Below, in pieces: positions 1 to 10,565 of a stretch of DNA of 25,096 nucleotides (positions within the stretch are counted from its first letter, which is position 1; every line of letters begins with the position of its first letter). The translations under genes and the position numbers were made by a program. Origin of the DNA: Acanthamoeba sp. SK_2022b (Eukaryota > Discosea > Longamoebia > Acanthamoebidae); NCBI GenBank assembly GCA_027943245.1, contig JANDJZ010000026.1, forward strand, positions 1-25,096. The letters are read 5' to 3'. The notes beneath the pieces were generated by a model. That model had not been told where the DNA came from, searched no databases, and saw only the letters and a list, made by a program, of their open reading frames with translations.

Positions 1-1401
1 GGCACCTGCACACGAGAGGAAGGCAACGAATTGAATTGAGAGGCCAGTGACCGACGATCGTGGGAGTTGATTGGAGGGTTGGGGGGAGGCTGGCGCGATC
101 ACCTTGTAGAGGCGGATGGTGGCGTTGTCGAGACCCACGTAGAGCAGGTCGTCGCGGTAGGGGTGGAACTCAAAGGCGAGGGCGTCGTTGCCGGTCTCGA
201 TCGTGCCGATCTTATCGGGCAGCTTGCCCTTGAAGTTGATCGGGACCACCGCCACCTGCAGACATCGCACGCCACGCGCGGGTGAGAAGGGGGAGTGGCA
301 CGCGCGCACGCGCACAAACAGCTCCAGAGACGCGGCGCCCAGAGGCGATGAGAGCGCTACCTGACCACCGGAGCCCTTCCACGGGACGGCAAAGTACTTG
401 GCGTTGGCCTTGAGCAGCGACGCGTCGGCCGCGCTCGACTCGACCTTGACGTTGGTCACCCTGCACACCGCGGGAGGGGAAGGGAGAGGGGAGGGAAGCA
501 CGAGGTCAGTGACTCGCTCGCGGTCGCGAGGGGACACGAGCCAGCCGAGCCGGTGGTGGTGGTGGGGGGCGTACCACTCGGACTGCTGGGTGGGCTTGAC
601 CAGGAGATGCCTGAACTTGGTCTGCCTCACGATCGACTTGGTCGTGGGCACGTACTGAACGACACGCAACGCACGCACGCACGCAGGCGAGCAATGCGGG
701 TGAAGCGTGAGCGAGCGAACAGGGATTACGGGGGTGAGGGAGAGCGGGGGGGGGGAGAGCGGTCACGCACGTAGTCCTCGTCGTCCTCGACCTCGGCTTC
801 GGCGTTGGCGGGCACAGTGACGGAGATGGAGAGCGGAGCCGAGGTTGAGACGGGCGCGGGCGCGGGGGCCTCCTCCTCCTTGACTGGAGCGGGAGCGCTT
901 GCGGCAGGCGCAGCAGTGGAAGACGAAGACGAAGACGAAGACGATGACGAAGATGACGACGACGAGCTCGACGAAATCGTTTGGCCTGAGGCAACGCACG
1001 CACACGTTCAGTCTCGCGATGTCGGTGTGCGTGGGCGAGCGCGGCGTACCACGCTTGGCGGGGTCGAGGCTCATGAGGTTGGGCCTCTTGTTCTGACCCG
1101 AGAACCACTCGTCGGCGCTCAGGGCGGGCACGTTGGCCGTGGTCGGCGGGAAGAGGTCCTCGGCAAAGGTCCTGTGGGTCTGCAGGACAACCGTGTGGGT
1201 GATCGGTCACCCGCCGCAGAGACCGGATTGGGGGGGGGGGCAAGGATACCTTGCGGGGCACCTCGTAGGACACGGGGATGATGTCGTCCTGAGAGAGCTT
1301 GAACAGACGCTCCACTTCGCAATCCATCACGTTCAACGCGCGCTTGGGCAACTGCCGTGGACGCAAACCAATTAACAACAACAACAACAACAACAACAAC
1401 C

Positions 1402-1480
<79 letters not shown>

Positions 1481-1941
1481 CGGGATCGTAGGTGAAGGCG
1501 AGACGTACGATGGCAATGCCCTGCTGAGCGACATCGGAGATGGTGGCAGGCAGCTCCGAGTAGTGCGGGGCCGTCTCGAGAATCTCGTAGCCGCGGATGT
1601 TGCCGTCACCCTGCACACACATCACACAACACACAACGGGCCAGGCCACGACAACGAGCGTTGGCAGAGGCGACTCGCACATGTGGCAACAATAGAAGGG
1701 GAAGGAGAGCGGCCACCTTGCCGGCGAGGTAGAGGATGCGGGCGTCGTTGTCGTAGAGCGGGATGATGATGCCGGTCGACGAGTCGAGGGTGTTGGTGGT
1801 GAGGGGCTTGCTCAGATCGCGCGAGTCGTAGATGGCGAACTTGCGCTCCCTCATCCTGCTGAAGCCCGTGGTGACGATTCGGTCGAGCTCGCCGAGCCAC
1901 GCCACGTGCGAGGGCTTAACCCCCTCGTGGTTGGCGCCCTC
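1..1941 (-). CDS. Coronin-7-type (two-propeller) actin-binding coronin, partial at both ends
   Basis: Coronins are WD40 beta-propeller proteins acting on F-actin, Arp2/3 or Golgi traffic. Exons on the minus strand (low to high): <1..5, 103..255, 361..460, 575..654, 771..985, 1050..1179, 1250..1351, 1482..1610, 1717..1941. All eight visible junctions have GT/AG ends and matching phase. The exon at 1717-1941 gives the last blades of propeller 1 (TTGFSRMRERKFAIYDSRDL). Exons 1482-1610 and 1250-1351 give the coronin extension (GDGNIRGYEI; LPKRALNVMDCEVERLFKL), and 1050-1179 gives TFAEDLFPPTT. A Ser-rich then Pro/Ala/Glu linker follows (771-985). A second coronin start then begins (RQTKFRHLLVKPTQQSEW) with propeller blades (KIGTIETGNDALAFEFHPYR). 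A second propeller after a linker is the coronin-7/POD-1 (Dictyostelium corB) layout. The gene runs off the left edge. Exons for the first blades of propeller 1 should lie right of 1941 but are not there. Confidence 0.88.
1373..1480. repeat. (AAC)n / (GTT)n trinucleotide repeat filling a coronin intron
   Basis: An almost pure AAC tract on the plus strand with one CCAC interruption. On the coronin sense strand it is (GTT)n, begins right at the donor site, and makes up most of the 1352-1481 intron. The long poly-Val, poly-Leu and poly-Asn reading frames here come only from this repeat. Confidence 0.95.
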
Positions 1942-1987
1942 CTGTCCACGTCACGCGACCGCTCGTGAGCTCGGCTGCGATGGCCCG

Positions 1988-2007
1988 GCACACACATCAC
2001 ACACACA

Positions 2008-2084
<77 letters not shown>
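1988..2084. repeat. (CA)n microsatellite between coronin and TPR gene
   Basis: A dinucleotide tract with two CAT interruptions near its left end. It lies upstream of the first visible coronin exon (acceptor at 1942), probably inside a coronin intron, and next to the point where coronin homology stops. Confidence 0.95.
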
Positions 2085-2086
<2 letters not shown>

Positions 2087-2149
2087 GCGCCATGTGGCGA
2101 ACTGGGCCTGTGTACAGGTGATGCTGCGGTGAGGCTGGTCGCGACTGAG

Positions 2150-3724
2150 ATGGTGGCTCGAGTCGTCAAGGACCTGCTGCGGAGCCGGCTCCGCGACGCG
2201 GTGGAGCAGGTCCGGCCGCCCGTCGCGCACGTCGTGGGCCTGCTCAACGAGCTGTTCCTCAGCGACGCGCTGCTGCCCGCCATCTGCGCCGCCCTGCAAG
2301 CCAAGTTCGAGCTGGACCTCGACCGCGAAACCGGTAACGCGCCTCCCCTTACACGTGGTCCAGGCGGCTCGGCGAAGTGGGCTAAACGAGCGGGGGGGGG
2401 GCGTCTAGTGGAGCGTTGTATGGATCGCGAGGCGCTCCTGCTGCGACTGCAGAAGATGGCTGGCGCCCGGTTTGCCCGCCAGGCCATCCACAAGCTTCGC
2501 CGCTCGAGTCCGTCGTACGCATGCGCACTTGGCCCTCCCCTTTGTCCCTTGCCTGACCGTGTACACGCGCTGGCAGCCAACCCTTCGCGGAGGCCGACGT
2601 CTCGGAGCTCGAGCCAACCGTCAAGTCGATGAGGTAAGTGAGCCCCCCCCCCAACGCCTCGCCAGAGCTCGACGCATAACTGCAACGGTCGCAGGTTTGT
2701 GTCGATGTACGAAGGCTTCGCGTTGCTGCGAAAGGCCGAGGAGGCGGCGTCGGCGTCAGAGGCATTGTCCGCTGGGGAACAGGGCGAGCTGGACAAGCAG
2801 CGCCTCTTCTACCTCCAGGCCATCGACAAGTTCAAGGAGGTGCGCTCGTCCAGGGGGGTGGGGGGGGGTCTCGCTGTGTTCCCTCTGGCTGAGCTTGCCC
2901 CCCCCCCCTTCCAATGGCGGCTTCTTGTCGCGCAGTGCCTCGGTGCGATGCCGGACGAGCCCAACGCGATGATGAACTGGGGCTACGCCCTCATGCGCCT
3001 CGCCCAGATGGAGCGCCGGCCCAACGCGTACACGACCCCGCCCCTCCCCTCCCCTGCGCTCTCCCTTGCCCCCTCACGATCTCTTGAATGGGGGGGGGGT
3101 GACGTGATGGCTGCACCTGCAGGACGTCGCTGCTGTTCGACTCTGCCGTAGCCAAGTACGAAGAAGCCCTGAGCATGAAGTACTCGCTCAACGCCTCCGT
3201 CTACACGCAAGTGCGTCTCCGCTCGTGCCAGTGTGTGTGTGTAACGTCCACGTTGGGCTAACGATCGGCAATGGCCCAGGCGCAAGCGATGTACAACATG
3301 GGGCTGTGCTTCTATCACCACGCGGCGTTCCTGCGACGCCTCGACGCGGAGCAACAACCGCCCGTGTCGCAGAGCTGCGGCGAGCGGCAGCAGCAGGCGC
3401 TCCGCCTGCTCGACCGTGCGGCGGCCCAGTTCGTCGAGCTGCGGGCGAGCGGGCGCATGGGCCACGTCAGCGGCAATGTCCTCTATCTCCTCGCATGCGT
3501 CCACGCCCTCACCTCCAACGAAAACCAATGCCAGGTATCCTCGTCCACGCCCCCCCCCCCTTCTCCATCCACCAACACCGTCTCACTCGACTCGACGCAA
3601 GGAATGCCTGGAGCACGCGTTGGGTGCGGGGCAGCTCAGTCAGTCGCTGCTGGCACGACCCGAATTCGATGTCCTGCGCCACCGCGAGTGGTTCAGCCTG
3701 CTCCACCAACGCACGCCCCTTTGA
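2150..3724 (+). CDS. TPR-like helical repeat protein (349 aa)
   Basis: Exons 2150..2333, 2409..2514, 2577..2633, 2695..2839, 2936..3027, 3123..3210, 3280..3534 and 3602..3724. All junctions are GT/AG and in phase, giving 1050 nt. The protein is almost wholly alpha-helical and carries TPR-like helix pairs, such as FYLQAIDKFKE, then PNAMMNWGYALMRLAQ, then AVAKYEEALSMKYSLNASVY, then AMYNMGLCFYHHAAFLRR, then GNVLYLLACVHALTSNE. The C-terminal LLARPEFDVLRHREWFSLL matches the capping pattern seen at the end of many TPR arrays. TPR arrays are protein-binding scaffolds; the partner is unknown. The start at 2150 is the first ATG of an open frame, but that frame stays open upstream, so a missing 5' exon is possible. 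It is convergent with the DUF5054 gene. Confidence 0.75.
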
Positions 3725-3857
3725 TCGTTGCGTTTTTATATTTTTATATAAATTTCTCTTATTATGTTTATTTTCAAGACATTCCGTTCGCAACAAAAGA
3801 AAAGAGCTTTGCTCTTCATCTTCATCTTTCTCTCGGGCGTTCGTTTCTCTTCCTCTC
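3725..3857. other. AT-rich convergent 3' region
   Basis: The spacer between two converging stop codons (TGA at 3722-3724 on plus; TGA at 3860-3858 on minus). It holds an AT-rich tract near 3732-3770 in otherwise GC-rich DNA. It probably serves as shared 3' UTR and termination region; no clear AATAAA is seen. Confidence 0.5.
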
Positions 3858-5495
3858 TCACGTTTTTTGCTGCCCTGCCGGGTGGAAACGGAGGGTGAAC
3901 CGGAACTGGGCGTCGTCGTCGTACCACTGATTGAACGCAGTCCCTAGAAGCACATGAACCAACGGTTGAATGAGTTCAATGGAATGGGACGTCCAGAAGA
4001 AAAGGGGACTCGGGACTACCCCAGAGGTTGTTGAAGAGGTTGACGTGCATGCCGCCTTCGCACCGCGGCTGCTCGCGGCCGGCAAAGTCGAGCAGGTGCT
4101 GCGTGTCGCCGGGGGCGATGAGCGCCGCGTCGAGCGTGTCGATGGCCAGGAACACGCCCTCCCTTTCATACCGTGCGCCGCTCCACACAGCGTGAAGGTG
4201 TCGGCTGCCGTTGATCATCACGTCGTACGGGGAGACGGGAGAGCCCTGCCGATGGCGACAAGTATGTGTGTACCGATGCCACTCCCATCACCGAGACAGA
4301 GGTAGGCCTACCATGACGTCCAAGAGCCAGGCCGTGGGATCGCGAACCACCGCGGTGTTGGGAACGAAGGAGAGCCACATGGCTTCGGCCAGCCTGGTGG
4401 CCGGCTTTTCGAACCACTGGAGGCGGATATCGATCTCCGGCCGGTTGTCGTAACGAGCCATAAACGCAAATTCGACCGTGACCTGTGCTGGTGGAAGGCC
4501 AAGTTACCCCGCGGGACCGCTTGCCCGACCCCAATTACAGAAGCGGGGGAGTGTGCCTGAGCTGGCGCGCCGTATTTGGTCTGTGCTTCGTCGGGTAGGG
4601 TCAGCTGCAGCAGGAATCTGTCCTCCTCTCCTCGACGCCTGGCGCATCAAGGCAACGTCAACGTCAACCAATGCGTCAGAGTCACAGACAGCCTACCACA
4701 GGGCGAGCAGCTTGGGCTGGTAGTCCTTTCGTTCCGTGTGCGCGTTTGCCCACATCCCTGTAGCCATGTGAGATAGAGATCACCTTTGCGTGATGAGTCG
4801 CGACATCCATGTGGTCGATGGGGCTTGCTTGCTCGGCTACGTCACCGATCTTGTTGAAGTCCGGGCATGGCACGCACTCGGGCGTGTACTGGCGGTTGAA
4901 GGCGTCGAAGTTGGACTCGTTGTAGGTCTGGTAGAGAAAGGCGGCCAGTTGATGCTCCTCCGTTGCCCTGGTACAAGTGAGATGTGGGCATTCCAACAGA
5001 GACGGTTACACGTGGCCTCGTGGGTGGCACCATTTGCGGTTAGTGGCCTTCTCCAACAGCAGATTGAGAGCTCCCGTGGCCGAGTCGAATCCCACGACAA
5101 AGTGTTGCGTGTCAAACACGTCGCCCGCTCGAAGCTGTTGCCAACCCAGAGTCGGAGCGCAATCAACAACAGAGGCGGGCCAGCAAAGACAGATAAGTTG
5201 TGGGACCTGTACCTTCTCCCATCCGCGCGTCACATCGGGCCTGCGTGGCCTTAGCGACTTCAGGCTCTCGTCGATGCGCTTGCCCAGCATCGCGCCAGCC
5301 CCTAGCCATCAGGTTTTTGTCTGAGCCCGCGCGAGGCCTGGCGCAGTGCACACGGGCGCACGTACCCGAGTGGGCGTCGCCGAGGTTGGCGGACGATTCC
5401 CGCAGAAACGAGGAAGTGTTGAGTAGATACGATCTCTGCTCCCTCCACCCGTACTCGAGCAGGCTCATGTCATCATTGCTTCTATTGGCTCTGCG

Positions 5496-5564
<69 letters not shown>

Positions 5565-7381
5565 TTGGATCAGCCTCTCGCCGTGGTTAGCGCACGCAGG
5601 CTCGGCGGGCGGCACCTGAAGATCGTGTTGTTCCACGCTAGAAAGTAGGTGTAGTTGTGGAGGTAGGTGTACGTGGACAGCCCCCAGTTATGCTCTGGAC
5701 ATGGCGGGTGAGTGGGTCTCAGGAGGCGCATGTAGGGCGGGGCAGGCAGTACCGGGTATCTTCATGAGCCTACGTGAGAACGCTTCGACCATCACCCCCT
5801 CGGGACTGGACCGCTGCTGTTGGGCGTCGCCTTCCGGAAGCTCGCTTTCCATTGTAGCGCGCAGACGACTGAGCTCGCGGAAGGCCGAGAGCCGGTAGGG
5901 GTCGGCGGCAATGCCGTACAGCCACGTGTCGCCCATCTCTGCGGAGAGGTAGCCGTTCAGGAATGGCCATCTCTCTCGAGTGGGCTGGCTCCTACATACC
6001 TTGCGTGAGCTTCGGGAGTGACTCCATGAGCGTGCGATTGGCTAGCATGCCTTCCACGAACACGTCTGTGATGTGGGGCAAGGTTAGGGACCATTTTGCT
6101 CGGCCCGGAGCGCGTGTGTACCTAGAGAAGTGGCGGAGAGCTTGGCGTTGGGGTACTGAGCCTGCACGTCGCGGTAGAACTGGATCACCTGTGTGTAGTT
6201 GAGCGGTGCGGTGTTGTCAACGGTGAACGAGTAGACCAGCGCCTCGGGATAGTCAGGCAAGGTGATATTGCCCCCGTAGTTGGGCAGTCCCCTGGGAGTG
6301 GCGAGTCAGTCGGGATGGACAATGCTGGCCACTTCTGGCAAGGGAGTACGAGTGCAGCATGGTCAGTAGCTCATCGGCCCCGCGCTGCCACCTGAACACT
6401 GCGCATAATGGCCACCCTCTCTCTTGAGCAGGACAAGACACTGCACGTTGGGTGGCGTGACCCATACCTGAAGGAGCGTCAGCGCCCACGCACGCTGAGT
6501 TGATCCCGATGTGGAGGGCTTTCACCTGGTGCTTGGCCATGATCGGTATCACTGAGGTGCGTGGCCACGAAGACAGGATGAGCGATGGTGGGTGGGCTTG
6601 TGCCAAATGGGTCGAAGGCTTACCAGAGCGGGAGACGCCTACTACGTCCTTGCTGCTGGCCGCTATCTTGCGAGTCTGATTGAACCGAAGGTCGAGCTGC
6701 TTGGCCAGCGTGAGACCATAGCCGAAGAGCGACGCGTCAGCTGCTTCTGGCAGCAGATTCATCGGTTTCGCGTGCCTGGTCGAATACGATTGAAACGCTT
6801 CATCAACTTTCCATCTACACACGAGCTCATATTCAGTTGTACACACCAGGTCACATCACCGCGCAGAATAGCGTCTTCGAGGAGGCGTTGCTGCTGAGCT
6901 GTGCGGCCCTCCTTCAGACATCCTGCTCCGTTGTCCAGATATTCCAGCAGCAGCCACCTTTTGTGTTGCACACGCATGAGAGGGGACTGCTGATCAACAC
7001 CGCACAAGGCGAGAGGGCGAGAGTGGGGGGTACGGGTGCGAAGTGTAGACAAATCGCTCCGGCCTTCCCATGCGCCGCAGCGTCTGTGCCGTGTCGATAG
7101 CTGCAGGAATGTGGTGGTAGAAGTACTCTCTGCATATGTTGGCCACCAGGTTCGTGTAACCTAGGTCGAGGTGGGTCTGTGCTGACATGTCAGCACCTGT
7201 GTCCGTGCGAGGTTGCGGGGGGGGGGGTTACCATAAAGACCAGGTGCACTTGCCGCACCCACGGATAAGTGGGAAAGGAGCTCGGCGAGGCTTGGGGTGC
7301 GTCCCGGGCTCCAGCGCATGGCATCGCCGAACACCACAACACACAGCACACCACAGCCACCCACAACTGCCCAGCCCACAT
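3858..7381 (-). CDS. Secreted DUF5054-family glycoside-hydrolase-like (GH38-like) protein, 757 aa
   Basis: Nineteen exons: 3858..3943, 4020..4245, 4312..4482, 4539..4638, 4697..4757, 4846..4967, 5031..5134, 5213..5301, 5366..5490, 5616..5694, 5753..5938, 6000..6065, 6122..6291, 6350..6398, 6468..6551, 6624..6775, 6847..6957, 7034..7176, 7232..7381. Every junction is GT/AG and in phase (2274 nt). The N-terminus is a signal peptide (MWAGQLWVAVVCCVLWCSAM..). The second exon opens with THLDLGYT (residues 51-58), like the H-x-D-x-G metal-site motif of GH38 mannosidases. Further family landmarks are AAIDTAQTLRR, the DASLFAYGL-like stretch, VKALHIGINSACVG, EMGDTWLYGIAADPYRLSAF, IPEHNWGLSTYTYL, QLTLPDEAQTKYGAP and GGMHVNLFNNLWG near the C-terminus. 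DUF5054 enzymes are inferred carbohydrate-active; the substrate is unknown. Many Asn-X-Ser/Thr sites fit secretion or lysosomal delivery. Confidence 0.85.
5498..5563. repeat. (GT)n microsatellite in DUF5054 intron
   Basis: A pure dinucleotide tract in the intron 5491-5615 of the DUF5054 gene. It reads as (CA)n on the sense strand, just before the acceptor. Confidence 0.95.
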
Positions 7382-7553
7382 CCTGCGGAAGGGGCACAGC
7401 TTGGTTATGGTTTTAATAACACAGAAAAAGATTTTTCAAATCTTTTAGGTATTTTGGTGAAGGACGCCTTATTTGTACCTGGAACGCGCCTGGGTTAACA
7501 GCGACCCCAACGGCGCACCTAGACTAAATATCTTATAGCTTGCCCGAACAACA
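7382..7553. promoter_or_regulatory. Divergent promoter region (DUF5054 gene / histone-Ran fusion)
   Basis: 172 bases separate the start codons of two divergent genes. The right half is AT-rich and has taaatatc/cttatag elements about 20-30 bases upstream of the fusion gene ATG. The middle holds a tttt/aaaa-rich stretch (7420-7455). Promoter function is inferred from position only. Confidence 0.45.
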
Positions 7554-8131
7554 ATGGGACGCAAGAAGAGGACACTGGATGAACGCTCGTTTAACATCTA
7601 CATTGGCAAGGTGCGGTTGCGTCCCGGCGGGAAGAACCAGTTTAAAAATTATTTATGGCTTTGTTGCTGTGGTGGGGGGGGGGTTGTAAGGTGCTGCGCC
7701 AGGTGCACCCCGACCTAGGCATCAGCGTCAAGGCCATGGCCCTCCTCGACTCCATGGTCAAGGACGTCCGAGCCCGCCTTTGCAATCAGACCGTGCTCCT
7801 GTGCGAGAGGAACAGCCAGAAGAGCCTCGACGCGCGTGACGTTCTGGCACGTATTTGCCGCTGGGCCTCAGCTCCACGGTGCAACATTATGATAATCACC
7901 ATCGACGTGGTGCGTGTTGACAGTTTGCGGTCCGGTTGGTGCTGCCGGGCGAGCTCACCAAACATGCTACCTCTGAGGGTGAGTCCGCATTCTTTTCCCT
8001 CTCCGCACGCACAACGCACGAGCCAAGGCTCACTCTGTGGTGCAATCAATGACAGGGACTAAGGCTTGCGCCCGCAGCACCACGAACAAGCCACAGCCTG
8101 GTAGGCGAGTTTCGCGTTCGGTCCGTGCAGG
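7554..8131 (+). other. Domain: histone H2B fold of the fusion protein
   Basis: The H2B core is clear: [20 protein letters not shown], then a divergent alpha-2, then [20 protein letters not shown] (compare canonical [20 protein letters not shown]). The N-terminal tail is only about 11 residues and basic (MGRKKR). The lysine equivalent to the ubiquitinated H2B K120 aligns with Arg96, so that mark seems absent. Alignment requires a GC-AG intron after Leu71 (donor GC at 7847-7848). A basic bridge of about 15 residues ([16 protein letters not shown]) leads directly into H2A. Confidence 0.85.
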
Positions 8132-9766
8132 GTACACCACATGCCCCGCGCCGACCTCGTAGTCCTCCATTGCGACTTGGTTTATTTTTAAACATTTTAT
8201 TATCTGGTGTTGGGTGCAAACAGCCTGCAGTTCCCGGTGGGGCTCGTGCACGCGTGGCTCAAGTCCAAGTGCGTAGCGCGATGCATTTGTGGTCGTGTAG
8301 TGCGCATGCGTTTCCCCCTTTCGTTCGCAGCGAGTGTTGCCCTAAAGGTGTCGCCTCTTTCTTTTCCCAGAACCAAGCTGTGCGTTCGAACTGATGCGCC
8401 GGTCTATCTGGCGGCGGTACTAGAGTACCTGTGTGCCGAGGTGATCGAGCTCGCGGGCAACGCCGCCAAGGTGCGGTGTACAGACGCATGTGTGCTCCGA
8501 TTGCGAGAAAAATAGGGTGCGTTGCTGATGCGCCCCGCGCTCACACCAATACACCGCCGTGCAGGACTGCAAGGTGAGGCGTATCACTCCGCGCCACATC
8601 CTTCTCGCTGTGCGCGGCGACGAGGAGCTGGACACGCTCCTGTATAACGTTGTGCTCCCTGGTAGCGGCGTCGTCCCGCACATCCACAAGTCACATATCG
8701 ACAAGAGTACCGGGCCCCTTGCTATTGTAGTTGTTCGTTCGCCGACCGTTTGCTCGCAGACCGGTGGTCGACCGCTTCGGCCGTGGGCACGACACCATCA
8801 TCGACCAGCGGCGAAGGCTCCGCCTCGACCCTTCCAGCTGGCGACGATCTCGTCAAGGCAGCTTGGGCTGCTACCACCACCAGGACCTCCAACACCCTTT
8901 TCGGTAGCCTACCGCACACACCCAATGCAATGCGCACACGCTGCGTCGCTCTCTCTCTCTCTCTTTCCATGAGCTCTAATGGCTGCTATGCGAATCCAAG
9001 GCGGTGGCGGCCTCTTCGGGAGTGCCCTTACGTCAGGACTGCCGCAGCAGCAGCAGAAGAAGGAGGAGGAGACTCCCAAGTACAAGGTTGTCGTGCTTGG
9101 CGATGGGGGCACCGGCAAAACGGCCTGGGTGACCAGACTCGTACTCTCCCATTCTTCATCTCCTTTTCCAAGAGGAACGTTTCTCTTTTTATTTTGTATT
9201 TTGATTTTTGGTCTATTTTGTGGCGTGTTTGCGTTTGTTGTTGCTCTGTTGTCGTGCATGTCCAGGGCGGGGAACAGTTTCCCGCAAGCTACCAGCCGAC
9301 TTTGGGAGTATCAGTGCAACCCTACAACATGTCCGGAACTGCCAATTTCATGGTAACCATCGCCTGCATGACCATCGATGTCATCACTTTCCCTCTCCCT
9401 CCCTCTCCCACCCCTCCCCCCTCTGATTACGCCCCTTGAAGCGCTGATCCTTTACACTCGGTGGTACGCAGTTGTGGGACTGTGCTGGCCAGGAGAAGTT
9501 TGGTGGCCTCCGCGATGGTTACTAGTGCGTCACTACCCGCGCCACATACGCACTCTTGCGCGTGGCCACCCACACGCACACCCACGCATTTGCCCTCTCC
9601 CCCCCCCCGAGACGGCTCACCCTGCTGTAATGTTGGTTTCTCAGCATCGCTGCTCAGGCCGCCGTGATCTTCTTCGACCTGACCAGCCGCGTCAGCTTCG
9701 AAAACGCCGCCAATTGGTTCCGTGACCTATCCAGGGTGTGCGGCATCGTCCCCATTGTAGTGGTAC

Positions 9767-9845
<79 letters not shown>

Positions 9846-10489
9846 CATGTGTGAGCTGCGAGCTGCCCTCACTCTCAAGAGGCCTTTTTCACGCTCGCCA
9901 CCAGGTGGGCGCCAAGTGTGATCTCGCGGAGAGGCCTGTGCCCCCCGAGGATATCACCAAGTTCGTTGATCGCCGCGGGTTGAAGTACGTCGAGCTGTCC
10001 TCCAAGGACGACGTCAACGTACTGGCGCCCTTGGAGCTGTTGCTCTCAGAGCTCGGGTATGCTCCTGGGAGTTGGCCTGGCCTGGATTGTGGCTGTCTCA
10101 CGCTGCCGCGTCTATCCACATGCACAGGAACCAATTGCCGGCCAGCGTGGCCTCGACCTCCGAGGCGTTTTCGTGGGCCAGCCAGCCCGACACGCCAAAG
10201 GAGGAAGTGTCGCCGTCGCCGGCCGCAGCGGCCCCGTCAGCCGGCGGGTTTGTGTGGGGAGGGAGCTCCCCTTCCCCGTCCCCGGTCTCGACTGCGCCAG
10301 CCGCATCCGCTAGCTCGACCGGTGCGCCGACTCCGCCCTGAAATGCGTTGCATGTCGTTCCACGCGTTGCTCGTGATGTGGAGGCGCTACGCACAGAGGA
10401 CGCGCCGGTCAAGTTCAAGTTGATTCTCGTGGGCGATGGCGGTGTCGGAAAGACCACTCTCGTCAAACGCCACGTACATAACACACACA

Positions 10490-10565
<76 letters not shown>

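Larger units (their letters stand above)
8974..10321 (+). other. Domain: divergent Ran-like GTPase 1 and linker
   Basis: G1 is GDGGTGKT (301-308) and G3 is [17 protein letters not shown] (345-361), the Ran-type switch II with Thr changed to Cys. G4 is AKCD (403-406) instead of NKxD, and G5 is ELSSK. The Ran basic HRKKNLQ stretch is lost (DRRGLKY). A Gln/Lys/Glu stretch precedes the domain, and a Ser/Pro/Ala-rich linker of about 65 residues follows. The altered G4 suggests weakened or changed guanine recognition. Confidence 0.85.

Noticed and set aside
805..1281. Plus-strand acidic 158-aa frame
   Set aside because: Antisense shadow of the coronin Ser-rich linker exon at 771-985.
506..1618. 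Long minus-strand frame with poly-Leu, and plus-strand poly-Asn frame at 1299-1766
   Set aside because: Produced by the GTT/AAC repeat and shadowing coronin exons in other frames.
1988..2084. CRISPR-like array or telomere-like repeats among the CA/TG tracts
   Set aside because: All are simple dinucleotide microsatellites without spacers; no CRISPR, tRNA or rRNA gene was seen in the window.
2083..2796. Minus-strand 237-aa frame as the missing coronin 5' exons
   Set aside because: Translation shows no WD40 or coronin motif and overlaps well-supported TPR exons antisense.
7554..8706. Integrated marseillevirus DNA
   Set aside because: Six spliceosomal introns and typical host GC-rich coding argue for a host gene; no other viral-looking gene is nearby.
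8979..10341. GTPase 1 as a separate gene starting at the ATG at 8979
   Set aside because: It would leave about 6 bases between genes, no room for a promoter, and forces H2A to read through 8707-8759 and 8904-8973, where base composition and splice signals look intronic. Not fully excluded; kept as the main alternative.
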